Assembly: GCA_037044905.1 (NCBI GenBank)
Contig: JBAOKB010000005.1
Span: 1-62,653 of the forward strand
Direction: 5' to 3'
Source of the DNA: Hortaea werneckii
Lineage: Eukaryota > Ascomycota > Dothideomycetes > Mycosphaerellales > Teratosphaeriaceae
DNA: 62,653 nucleotides
Below the pieces are notes generated by a model. That model saw only the letters and a list, made by a program, of their open reading frames with translations. It was not told the DNA's origin and did no database searches. Within the stretch, counting starts at the first letter, position 1; the number at the start of each line of letters is the position of its first letter. Position numbers and translations under genes: made by a program. Positions 29,427 to 39,030 of this stretch are shown piece by piece.

Positions 29427-30513
29427 ATTGTCTGTGGTTTTTGTGATTCTGAAGGCTGCGGTGTAGAGAGTCAGGTCATATTGAGACGGCATTGGGCTAC
29501 TATTATACTTACCTTTGACTGCAAACAAGCTCAGACAGCCATCTCAGGTCTTAGAGGTGGAGGCGTTCTCATTACTGCCGCCCTAAGCCAGTCCTTGAAA
29601 GCGCCAAATACCGCTCAATAAGCCGCCGTGCGACCATTCAGCCTTTTGATCCCCTTTCAGGATTGTGCCGTTGTTGTTCTAGCCGAAGAATATCGACGTC
29701 TACTGCCTTGCAAGAAGGCGCAGTGCAGGCTTATTAGTCGGGAGGTAGCTCGGCAACACCTTGTCAACAGCGCACTGCAACTGTAAGGCGATGAGGAAGT
29801 TGGCTGAAATGAAGACTGAATTGTCCGAAATCAGACACATCTTTGTGCCTGCAAAAGGAGTCGTCTTGGCTCCTGATGGCTGATGAGGGTTGAAGCCTCT
29901 CCCTTTGTTCAAGCTGTTGCCAAGGGAAGGCAGTCTTGGAAGTTTTTAAGGGGATTGCCAGGCGCCAAATCTTTGATGTGACTTTCAGCCTACATGTCGT
30001 ACCGCTTTCTTCCTGTGGACTCTTGGAGAGTGCTTTTAGGCTGCGTTTGCGAGTCGTTGAAATTGGCGCTGATTCAAACTTCTTGCAATTGAGCTAGCCG
30101 GCCACTGCACCCATACTACTTTCACTTTCCTTTCCTTTAGCCCCGCCCGGTCGTGATGTGCGACGTAAGCATCATCCTCCGGCATTAAGTGGCAGCTGAG
30201 GCTTTGTCATCGATTAGAAGGCTGATCGCAGGAAATGCCTTCAGTCCCGCGATATCGACTATCTGGATCATCTGAACACCACTTCGTAATCGTCGGACAC
30301 CACAAGGGACCTTTCAGTGGAGTTGAAACTCCACTGCATCATTTTGTAGTCTTGAATTGCCAGCCTCTCCTGATTGTCACCATTCATTTGTAGGATTCAG
30401 ACACACAAGTCACTGCTTGAGAAGACGCATGATACATGCTGCAAGGAGGAAGGAGGTCATCGCATTGTACCTTGCAGAGCAGCTGCCAATGCTGAAACGA
30501 GAACAAGCCACTG
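29427..30513. other. Intergenic region
   Basis: About 1.1 kb containing the subtilase promoter (right of 29426) and the 3' flank of the rhomboid gene. The subtilase frame continues upstream to a TTG at 29528 without an ATG. Nothing else recognised. Confidence 0.4.
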
Positions 30514-31608
30514 TCAACCATCTGTGCCGTGGCCGGAAGCTGGTACGGGGAGATCCTCAGACAAGATGCTATGATCCTGCTCTGTATTTCGGTGGTCGGC
30601 AAGAGTCATATCATTCCCCAGTCCTTCAGTTACTTTTCGGTTCTGCGCCCGGGCAATCTTGGACCGTAGCATCAGCCAGTAGTATGCCGCACCAAATGCA
30701 GCGCCAGCTAAATGTGCTGCGTGTCCAACAAACATCCTTGTGCCGGTGTTTTGATCCCATGGTATTGACTGCGTGGCGGATGGATCCAATCGAACGTGAA
30801 ACTTCGAGGGTAACACTCCTTGTGACGTCAAAAATCCCAATACGTCCATGACGAGACTGAAAGCAGTCACGGCCCACGGTTTGGCATGAATCTCAAATGG
30901 CTGCATTTCAAGCCTGATGGTTTCAGTTGGAGCACCGAGGCTTGCAGCGACACTGATCGCATACACGACTGCACTCGCACCGCAGCCGATGAAATCCGCC
31001 GGTGCATTCTGCGAGACGATCAAGCAGGCTGCAGAGCCAGATATGCTTGCTCCCACGGTGATGCAGAGTATGTCGATAGCAGTCACGCCGGGGAGGCCAC
31101 CGACAACTAGACCAAGCTTCCAGAGGCCTAACATGTTGCTCAGGAGGTGTATAGCATCAACATGGATGAAAGCACTTGTGATCCATGTGTGCCATTTGCT
31201 TGGCATGAGCGATGACTTCGTGAGTGTCCACGGCGTTAGGCACGACCGTACGGCGCGAGTCACAAACCCCCTCATAGATTCTTTACGCGCAGTCTCTCGC
31301 AGCCACCCGGGCGTCCAACGAGCTGCGAACGACTGCTCCCAATCAAGAAGGTCATGGGTAACGCGAACAGCAACTGTTAACCTGACACTGATATGGGCAG
31401 CTACATTTAGCCACACAATGCCTGCCAAAGTCTCTCTTGGGCTACGCAACACTGGTAGAGAGAGTAGTCTGTCTGCGATAGAATTTCTAGATTTCTTAGC
31501 CCTCTCGAAGGTCCAATGGTAGTCGCCGCGTCCGATAAATACCAGTCTTGGTAGGGTTTCGCAGAATTCACGGGTGTGCTTCCAATGGCAAGCGGTTAGA
31601 GTGTCCAT
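30514..31608 (-). CDS. Rhomboid-family intramembrane serine protease
   Basis: 364 residues from the ATG at 31608, chosen for its better context (A at -3, G at +4); the frame stays open to another ATG at 31806, which would add 66 Arg/Ser-rich residues and could encode a presequence. Rhomboid landmarks: TSAFIHVDAIHLLSNMLGLW (HxxxN of TM2), catalytic Ser in CGASAVVYAI, and catalytic His in FVGHAAHLAGAAFGAAYYW. At least six hydrophobic segments fit the fold. The usual G after the catalytic serine (GASG) is Ala here. Arrangement and short C-terminal tail resemble mitochondrial Pcp1/PARL-type proteins, but without a sure N-terminus the compartment is uncertain. The extreme C-terminus is hydrophilic. 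Confidence 0.82.
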   Translation of the reverse strand: MDTLTACHWKHTREFCETLPRLVFIGRGDYHWTFERAKKSRNSIADRLLSLPVLRSPRETLAGIVWLNVAAHISVRLTVAVRVTHDLLDWEQSFAARWTPGWLRETARKESMRGFVTRAVRSCLTPWTLTKSSLMPSKWHTWITSAFIHVDAIHLLSNMLGLWKLGLVVGGLPGVTAIDILCITVGASISGSAACLIVSQNAPADFIGCGASAVVYAISVAASLGAPTETIRLEMQPFEIHAKPWAVTAFSLVMDVLGFLTSQGVLPSKFHVRLDPSATQSIPWDQNTGTRMFVGHAAHLAGAAFGAAYYWLMLRSKIARAQNRKVTEGLGNDMTLADHRNTEQDHSILSEDLPVPASGHGTDG

Positions 31609-32531
31609 ATTGAGTCGGAATTCGCCACATAGATAGCATGTAGACCGAATATGCGTGCGTCGCACGTGAAGACAATAGGAGGAGATATGTTGTGCGGACC
31701 AAGGGCGGGGAGTCGACGTGGGTAATAGATACAAATATGGTAAACGGCAAAACGGAATTGGTGCCGGGCCCCTGCTGCAATCTGCAGTTGGTCCTGGAGG
31801 TCGCATCTGTCTTCATCTCCTGCATTCATCAAAGACGACTCGTTACACCCCAAGAGAATCGACAGACTGACCATCTATTCCGATCGGGCGTCGCATACGA
31901 AGTTTGTATAGAACTCTTGCTTGTTAGATAACATTTGTTGACCACTATCTGTGCCCCGCCATTTGCCGGAGGAAATCGGCACCATCATCACTGACTAGAC
32001 TGCTAATTGTATCGGGGCGAAACCCTTGCATCTCAATGGGACAGCATACCGACAAATAATATTGTACAATTATTCGACTGGTCCACGTGCTTGGTCGCGT
32101 TGCCATTCAGCCTTCGTCGCTACCACTGTACAAACGAATACCGCGGACAAAGCACGATACGGCACTACGCCAGTTGCCAGTATCTTTTGGCCACTCTAAG
32201 AGCTTGCTCTCCACTGTCCATAACAAACGCTCATGGGACATCTCCTCCGTTGCAGTCTGACGCCCTGCTAGAATTGTTTTCGTTCAACCGCCAGAGAATA
32301 CTTGGGATACATCACAGCCTGTCCCCAAAGTGACAGAACATGATAGTATCATGAAGCCTCGTCTGCGGGGTGAATGATCGCAAGAATGTTGCCAAAGGCT
32401 CTTATGTCACGACAAGAGCTGACCATCCGACAATATGAAAATGGCCTCAACGAGGCTAGCAAGCAGACTTTCCAGAGACATCTCTTCCCAAAGCCACCCA
32501 ATCGTGAACAGCGCTATGGACACTAGAGTAT
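31609..32531. other. Intergenic region
   Basis: About 920 bp between the rhomboid start and the stop of the minus-strand ankyrin gene. The part up to 31806 may be 5' coding sequence of the rhomboid gene if the upstream ATG is used. No other feature recognised. Confidence 0.4.
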
Positions 32532-33529
32532 TCAGCTCCAGCCTGTCGTCTCTTTCCCATCAGTGAATTGGTGCACCGGCCGTTCTGCATTTGCTGTGAT
32601 TTGACCTAAGTGCGCGACTACCGAGTCCTGTCCCGCCTTATGAGCCCGTTGGAGAGGGATTTTGCCGCAAGAGTCCCTGATCAAAGGATGTGCCCCTAAG
32701 TCTATCAGCTTCTTAACCATATCAAGTTTGCCTTTTCCTGCCGCTTCGTGCAATGGGGTTCCAAGGCCAAACATGCGTTGACGAAAGTAGCTCTGAGGAT
32801 GCTCTTGATACATGACGTGGTTGATTGGTGGGTTCTTGCTGAGTATGAGGTCTAGCACGTCGTGCTGGTCTGGTAAATCTCTCCGCACAGCGTAGTGCAG
32901 CAGTTGTCCGTATTCCACAGACCCTCCATAGTCGAACAAAGACCGGATGATTGACATGGACGAAAACTGTACTGCGATAGAGAGTGGTGTCAAATCCAGC
33001 GAGCACTGAGCATTTGGAGATGCGCCACGCTCCAGAAACCAAGACACGAGAGCTCGGTCTTCAACAGCAAGCCTACCTTCAGTTAGCGATACCGTTGCAT
33101 ACATTTGCCGCTCACTTACGCCAATGCCGAGGCAGTGGTGAAGCCAAGCGGCTCGTCGATGTTCCACCCACTGCTCAGCATCAAGTCAAGCATCCACTCG
33201 TCTTTCGCTATTGTAGCCGCTGTCACCGCGTCTGCAGTAATCGGAACATTCTCCGCTAGCAGGTACTTCAACACCTCTCGGTGACCATGACGAGTAGCCA
33301 AGGATAATGTACTGCTGAGACGATTGAAAGAGGCATTTGGCTCTAGAAGAGAGCGCACATCAGAGAGCGCTTTGGCCAAGCGTGGTATGTTTCCTGCTGT
33401 CGTTGCATCTTCAGCTCTTGCTACTGCTGAGTCGAGCCTGTTATCAAGCGTATTGTCAGGTATTGGCGGCAATTCGAGCTTACTGTCGAACTTGGCACTA
33501 AAGTCGAAAGGTTCCAACACAGAATTCAT
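32532..33529 (-). CDS. Ankyrin-repeat protein A (inverted paralogue of the next gene)
   Basis: Exons 33120-33529 and 32532-33072 (minus strand), a 47-nt intron with GCTAAC near its end, 316 residues. The junction gives TTASALALAVEDRALVSWFL. About five ankyrin-like repeats cover residues 45-290: RHGHREVLKYLLAENVPI, LDLTPLSIAVQFSS, QLLHYAVRRDLPD, and the best match FGLGTPLHEAAGKGKLDMV. No signal peptide, TM or catalytic domain. The protein aligns along its length with the plus-strand gene that begins 339 bp away, and the intron sits at the same codon position. A protein-interaction scaffold is the only function that can be proposed. Confidence 0.82.
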
Positions 33530-33868
33530 AAGATGATTTTGTTACGAGTGCAATGCGAGGTCTGCGATGTAATAATCACCTAGACGCTTGCGACAAAGAA
33601 TCCGAGTCTGCGGTCCTTGGCTTGCATGAGAAAGATGTGTAAGCAGGATCCATCCCCGTACCAGTGCTGGAGAGAAGATACAGTCATCCATTCATCAACT
33701 CCAGATCTCCAATCAATACCTTCTGTGAACATTAGAAAATACGGATCCACCGTCGGGTGATGCTCCTCTATGCTTGCCTGACGAATCGTTTGACGTCTCT
33801 TTGCTCTGATGTCGACTGCTGCTCTAGAAACCAAGGTTCACAAGTTGTGTCAAATACGCAGGCCTCCC
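33530..33868. promoter_or_regulatory. Shared divergent promoter of the ankyrin pair
   Basis: 339 bp between the two start codons. A short minus-strand frame (33580-33834) overlaps it but has no support. If the plus-strand gene uses the upstream in-frame ATG at 33809 the shared region shrinks to 279 bp. Confidence 0.45.
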
Positions 33869-34849
33869 ATGGACCTTGGTTTCCAACCCGTTAGTGGTAT
33901 CCCGGTGTCTGATTTCGAGATCCCAAGCTCTGAGTTCGGTGATCTGGACACGCAAATGGCGATTACAGCCATCGTCGGAGATGATGAATCCACTGCCATG
34001 CGCTGCATCTCCAATATCGCTGCGAGTGACGTTGAGCGACCAGCTCGCCTTCGCTATTGTCTGCATCAGGCCGTGAAGAGCACTAGGCTGTCAATCGCCA
34101 GATCTATACTTTCTTATGACGCAGCGATCCTTGATAAAGATGTGCTGGTGATCGCCATAGAATCTCGCTCGACAGCCATGTTATTACTGTTTTTTGAAAT
34201 GGGATGGGATATCAACAGAGCCCTTGGTCCCTGGCATCCGCCACCTCTTGCGTGCGTATCCTGACAGCTTACACGATAGACAGAAGATGACTCTTTATCT
34301 AGCTTGGCCATCCACGACCGAGACATGGTGCAATGGTTCTTACAAAATGGTGCAGATCCTGACGCACGGTGTAACCTGGATCTCACGCCACTTTCAGTTG
34401 CTGTCGAAGTCGGGCACTTCGAATTGGTAAAGCTCATGATGGGAGAGAGTAGACACATACGATCCGGACAGCTCCTTCATCACGCGGTGCGCCGCGAAGC
34501 GCCCGATTGCGCTCAGGTTGTCGAATACATCCTCGGACAAGGCGCTGATGTGAACGAAGTTATGTACCAGCATGACATTAAGTCATATCTCCAGCTGGAA
34601 GCATTTGGCCTTGGGACTCCATTGCACGAGGCAGCAAAGCTCGGGAAGTTGGATGTGATCGAGCTCTTGGGACAGTATCACGCCAATCCTCTTGTTGAGG
34701 ATTCGCTTGGAATGACGCCGATGCAAGTAGCCGAGGCCATGAACCATAGTGACGCCTGTGATTTACTACAAAAGCTGGCTGAGCGGGCGAAACCACCCGA
34801 GGTGCAATTCACGGCGACCATGAAGCAACTTTACAGGCCAGATGTCTGA
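33869..34849 (+). CDS. Ankyrin-repeat protein B (inverted paralogue of the previous gene)
   Basis: Exons 33869-34251 and 34303-34849, 51-nt intron with a GTGCGT donor, 309 residues. The start at 33869 (MDLGFQPVSG) is preferred over the in-frame ATG at 33809 because it aligns with the paralogue's first residue region. The splice gives PPPLALAIHDRDMVQWFL, matching the paralogue's ASALALAVEDRALVSWFL, so donor and acceptor are confirmed by comparison. Ankyrin units include LDLTPLSVAVEVGHFELV, QLLHHAVRREAPD and FGLGTPLHEAAKLGKLDVI. Soluble, no catalytic motif. Without splicing the frame stops three codons after the donor. Confidence 0.82.
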
Positions 34850-35180
34850 GAGCAGAGGCCTTGGAAGCCTCCGACGAACAAGAATGCCGTTCTGCAAGCG
34901 TCTGCGCCGCCATCCTCACTTCGATCAGTCGTCAATTAATTCGCAACCGTCAGTAGTGATATCCAAATCCCGTCTAATCTGATATGCGTCAAGTTTCAGC
35001 GACGTGGTATTCTCTTACCACCCCAAAAGTTTTAAAATGTTGCCAATTCGCAGAACGTGAACAGAGAAGCGTGGCAGAGGCATGTGCCCGCGGCCCCCCA
35101 CTTGACCAAAGCGTTTTGACTTCGGATCGCGTATCTCGAGCTGAATACAATCCACACCTTCATAAACACGCTTTCTCACA
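34850..35180 (+). promoter_or_regulatory. Upstream region of the UreG gene
   Basis: 331 bp between the ankyrin stop and the UreG start. No TATA box or recognised nitrogen-regulator site was identified with confidence. Confidence 0.3.
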
Positions 35181-36059
35181 ATGTCTGACCACACACACTC
35201 CCACGACGGCCACAGCCACGCCCATCCTGGCGGCGACCATGGCCATAGCCACGAGATCCTTGACGGGCCTGGCTCCTTTCTCGGCCGCGAAATGCCCATT
35301 ATCGAGGGCCGGGACTGGCAAGACCGAGCATTCACTGTAGGCATTGGTGGGTATGTCTCTCGAACCACACTCACACACATGACACTATGAGTTCCCCTTT
35401 TTTTTTCCAAGGAGCGCCAGCATTGCTAAGCACGCTGTGCCCTCGTCCAATATAGACCCGTAGGCTCAGGCAAGACCGCCCTGATGCTCGCCCTGTGCAA
35501 GGCCATGCGGGAGAAATACAGCATTGCGGCCGTGACCAACGACATCTTCACGCGCGAAGACTGCGAGTTCCTAACCCGCCACCACGCCCTCCCCGCCGAA
35601 CGCATCCGGGCCATTGAGACGGGCGGCTGTCCGCACGCTGCCGTCCGCGAGGACATCTCGGCCAACTTGGCCGCGTTGCAGGACCTCCACCGCGATTTCG
35701 ACACGCAGATGCTTCTGATTGAGAGCGGAGGGGATAACTTGGCGGCGAACTACAGTAGGGAGCTGGCGGACTTTATCATCTACGTGATCGATGTCAGTGG
35801 AGGCGATAAGATCCCGCGAAAAGGCGGGCCAGGCATCACGCAAAGTGACTTGCTAGTCGTTAACAAGACGGATCTCGCGGAGCTGATTGGAGCTGATTTG
35901 GGCGTCATGGAGAGAGATGCCAGGAAGATTAGGGAAGGTGGGCCGACTATCTTTGCCCAGGTGAAGAATGGTACGGGCGTGAATCACATCGTGGATCTGA
36001 TAGTTAGTGCGTGGAAGAGTAGTGGCGCCAGTGCTGCGGGCGATGCGAATGGTGCATAG
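35181..36059 (+). CDS. ureG: Urease accessory GTPase UreG
   Basis: Exons 35181-35350 and 35456-36059, 105-nt intron, 257 residues. The N-terminus is His-rich (HTHSHDGHSHAHPGGDHGHS), a metal-binding extension known in eukaryotic UreG. The intron splits the P-loop: exon 1 ends GIGG and exon 2 continues PVGSGKTALMLAL. Other SIMIBI GTPase/UreG motifs: NDIFTREDCEFL, the nickel-binding CPH motif in ETGGCPHAAVRED, ESGGDNLAANYS, and the base-recognition NKTDLAE. UreG uses GTP to deliver nickel to apo-urease in the cytosol with UreD/UreF. Neither partner nor urease is in this window, which is normal for fungi. Confidence 0.95.
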
Positions 36060-36558
36060 AAAATGCCATGACAATACATACACCTGATATGGTCTCCCAC
36101 TTGGGCCAATCGAAGTCAGTAGTCGTCGTGTAGCGCCGTGTGACATACAGAGATGCTCGTGACCAGCTGAGACTGACCTAGTCTTGCAATCATATGGGTG
36201 CTGTGCTGATCGCGATTAGAGATTGCGGCCAAGGCCAAACTGAAACGGCGCAATTTGAAGAGACAGGATGTTATTATAAAACACATTATATTAGTGTATA
36301 GCGTTGCTACTCTACGCTTTCTAACGTGCTGATGATAAGAAAATGGGATGGTCAATACTAGCATCCTGACTTTGAAAAAGAACAAAATCAAATCAAATCT
36401 CCGACCCATTAAGTGCTGCCGCCGAGACAGTCGCAAAAACACTCAGCCTTTTAGATCCAGAAATCGATCAGGGCGCTGTTGAATGCCCGTGAGAGAAAAC
36501 CCAAGACGCCTCGCTCGAATTGCAGCAATAAGAGAGCAAAAATTAGGGGTTGTCACCC
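36060..36558. other. Convergent 3' region (UreG / laccase-like gene)
   Basis: 499 bp between convergent stop codons; AT-rich in the middle (about 36260-36400), consistent with 3' ends. No gene seen. Confidence 0.4.
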
Positions 36559-39030
36559 TTAGGCGCCAGCATCGATCTGGTCCACGACGTTCTGGCTGCT
36601 GTAGTAGTCCCAGTCCTTGCAGGTCTCCTCGGTGAAGCCCTCAGGAAGCGTGGGGATGTCGTCGGGCCTGTACAGGATGTTGATCGACTGGCCACCGCTC
36701 AAGTGCCACGCAACGTGACAGTGGAAAGGCCAGATGCCGGGGTTGTCCAGCTCGAATTGGATCGCGGCGAAGCCGTAAGGCGGGAGCAGGATGGTGTCCC
36801 TTCTCATTGGGTTGGCGAAGTTCTTGACGCTGCCGTCCCATGCCAGGCCATCTTCGAAGCCGGGTCCGTTGTTTGGTCCAGGGCGCTGTGCCTGTGCTGG
36901 TCCCGAGCCTTCTTGGACATTCAGGACGTAAAAGTTGTGGCCGTGAAGGTGGAAAGGATGGGTGAGCGGCATGTTGTTCGTCACATTCAAGATGACGCTT
37001 GTGGTGCCAGGGCCACCCAAGTTGTCGTAGACATTCCACTGCGGCTCGAAGGTGAAGTTGCCCTCTTGGACGTTCTTCAACAGTGGCTTGTTGAAGTTGG
37101 CGTGGTAGACCTGTCCATTGACACGGAATTCGAAGTTACCAGTCTCGTTCCTGACGAGAGTGAGGTCGAGATCTTGCAGGTAGGTGTTGTTGCTGGGCGT
37201 GATGGCGTAAGCAGGCGTGACATCAGCAAAGTCGGCATTCAAGCAGGCAGATTCATTGAATGAATGTGTCGTTTCGCTCTTGGGGTCGACGGTGATGTCA
37301 GCATTCTCGTAATAGATCGCCGCCTTCATGTCCGGGTTGTCAGAACCACCGCAGGGCTCACCGCCGGGTGCCGAGGTGCGCATCCAAATGGCCGCCTCAG
37401 GCGTGTCGAGGGCTGTGACAAGGACATCAGCGCGCTGACCCACACCCAGTGTTACGACATCGGTGGTGTAAGGCACGACCGGGACGTAGTCCGTCGCGAT
37501 GACAGTGAGGTTGTGGTTGTCGATTGAGAACTTGTGGACGCCATTGGCACCATGGTTCATCAGGCGAAGGCGATGGACTTTACCCGACTGGAAGCGGAAA
37601 GCAGCAAGTGGGGCCTCGTCAACGCAAGTCCACTCAAGGTCCGACTCAAGGTTGCTGCCAAGCCACTGGGAAGCATTGTCGTAGGACCTCTTGGAGCAAT
37701 CGAATCGGCCACGGCCGTTGATCAAGACCGCATCACTGGTCGGTGGAATGACGGAAAGGTCGGTGCCAACAGCGTTCTCGACAATGCTGAAGTACGGAAT
37801 GTGATACCAGTCACTCAGCATCACGGGACCGATGTCGATATCGTAATCCATTGAGGTGGGACCGTGGACGACAAGAGGACCGGCAACACCAGCAGTGAAT
37901 TGGGAGCTGTAGTGGGCATGGTACCAGCTGCTGCCGTGTACTTCTGCCAGGAAGTTGTACGTGAAGCTGTGGCCTGGAGCGATCGGGCACTGACCAATGG
38001 ATGGTACACCGTCTTGCCAAGGTGTCAACCTCTGGAGTTGACCGTGCCAGTGGAGAGACGTGCCCTCCTGAGGTTCGGTGATGTTGTTGTGAACGGTGAC
38101 TTCGATGCGATCGCCCCAGTTGGCTTCGATCATTGGCCCTGGGAATTGGTTGTTGATCAGGATCACGTCACGAAGAACGCCATCTGCTGAGATGCGACCG
38201 CGGGAGATCGTGAAGTCGTAAGCCCGCGTGACGTTGGTGACGGGGACGTCACCTTGCACGGTCGAATCCGAGTTGCTTGTCGTAAGGTCTCCCCAGGGCG
38301 CAGTCTCATAGTCGCCGAGCCACTTGTCCAGATAGGGAGCGCATAGAGAACCAAGTACCGAGTCGCCAACCTGCTCCTCGTTGGTGATGGGAGCCGTAGG
38401 GAGCATTGAGCATGATGGGACAGTCGAAGCGGCCGAAATGGTTGTCGAGCAAGTGTACACATCATTTGCCGCGGCCGTGTGCGAGATCACACCGCTGGTC
38501 ATAGTAGAGGCAACTGCGGTCGTTGTAGGCAGCATGGCGGAAGAGAGGGTAGGAGACATGGTGGCTAGGGAGGATAGAGATGCAAGGGTAGAGATGCCAC
38601 TTGTGGAAACAGCGGCATTGTGCGTGTCTGGAGAGCCATTATTATATTGTGCAGCGGTTGCCGATGATGCATCGTCCGAACATATAGAGGTGGTTGTAGA
38701 GGTTGGTGAGCCAGCGCTAGCGCCAAAGTTTGACCGTTGACCCGCCTCCTGCGGCGCGGCCCCTCCGTCGATGGCATCTGAACTTGAAGCGTACTGCTTT
38801 GTCTCTGTGCTCGAAGGACATAAAGTCTTCGTAACATCGACTGTCTCGTACACCGTCGCGACTGTGTCTTCGATAGTCGTGTAAATGGTGTTAATGTGGG
38901 TGGTGGTGGTGACAGCAGAGCTTAGGTAAGCGTCTCGCTTGGGAAGCAGGCCTTGTCCAACATGCTGCTCCTTGCCAGGCGCTGCGAGACCACCAGCCGC
39001 TAGAGCAGCTAGTTGCAAGGTCTTTCGCAT
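36559..39030 (-). CDS. Secreted laccase-like multicopper oxidase with long Ser/Thr-rich N-terminal extension
   Basis: Intronless, 823 residues from the ATG at 39030; the upstream frame starts only at a TTG. A signal peptide (MRKTLQLAALAAGGLAAPG) is followed by about 230 residues rich in Ser, Thr and Ala (mucin-like, probably O-glycosylated). The three cupredoxin domains start near residue 260. Copper motifs in order: SLHWHGQLQ, WYHAHYSSQ, HPFHLHGHNFY and HCHVAWHLSGG. These supply the type 2/3 and type 1 ligands, so it should be an active oxidase of phenolic-type substrates in the cell wall or medium. The C-terminal tail ends DQIDAGA, unlike the DSG[L/I] plug of many ascomycete laccases. Fungal laccases are usually 550-620 residues; the extension explains the excess. 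Confidence 0.92.
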   Translation of the reverse strand: MRKTLQLAALAAGGLAAPGKEQHVGQGLLPKRDAYLSSAVTTTTHINTIYTTIEDTVATVYETVDVTKTLCPSSTETKQYASSSDAIDGGAAPQEAGQRSNFGASAGSPTSTTTSICSDDASSATAAQYNNGSPDTHNAAVSTSGISTLASLSSLATMSPTLSSAMLPTTTAVASTMTSGVISHTAAANDVYTCSTTISAASTVPSCSMLPTAPITNEEQVGDSVLGSLCAPYLDKWLGDYETAPWGDLTTSNSDSTVQGDVPVTNVTRAYDFTISRGRISADGVLRDVILINNQFPGPMIEANWGDRIEVTVHNNITEPQEGTSLHWHGQLQRLTPWQDGVPSIGQCPIAPGHSFTYNFLAEVHGSSWYHAHYSSQFTAGVAGPLVVHGPTSMDYDIDIGPVMLSDWYHIPYFSIVENAVGTDLSVIPPTSDAVLINGRGRFDCSKRSYDNASQWLGSNLESDLEWTCVDEAPLAAFRFQSGKVHRLRLMNHGANGVHKFSIDNHNLTVIATDYVPVVPYTTDVVTLGVGQRADVLVTALDTPEAAIWMRTSAPGGEPCGGSDNPDMKAAIYYENADITVDPKSETTHSFNESACLNADFADVTPAYAITPSNNTYLQDLDLTLVRNETGNFEFRVNGQVYHANFNKPLLKNVQEGNFTFEPQWNVYDNLGGPGTTSVILNVTNNMPLTHPFHLHGHNFYVLNVQEGSGPAQAQRPGPNNGPGFEDGLAWDGSVKNFANPMRRDTILLPPYGFAAIQFELDNPGIWPFHCHVAWHLSGGQSINILYRPDDIPTLPEGFTEETCKDWDYYSSQNVVDQIDAGA

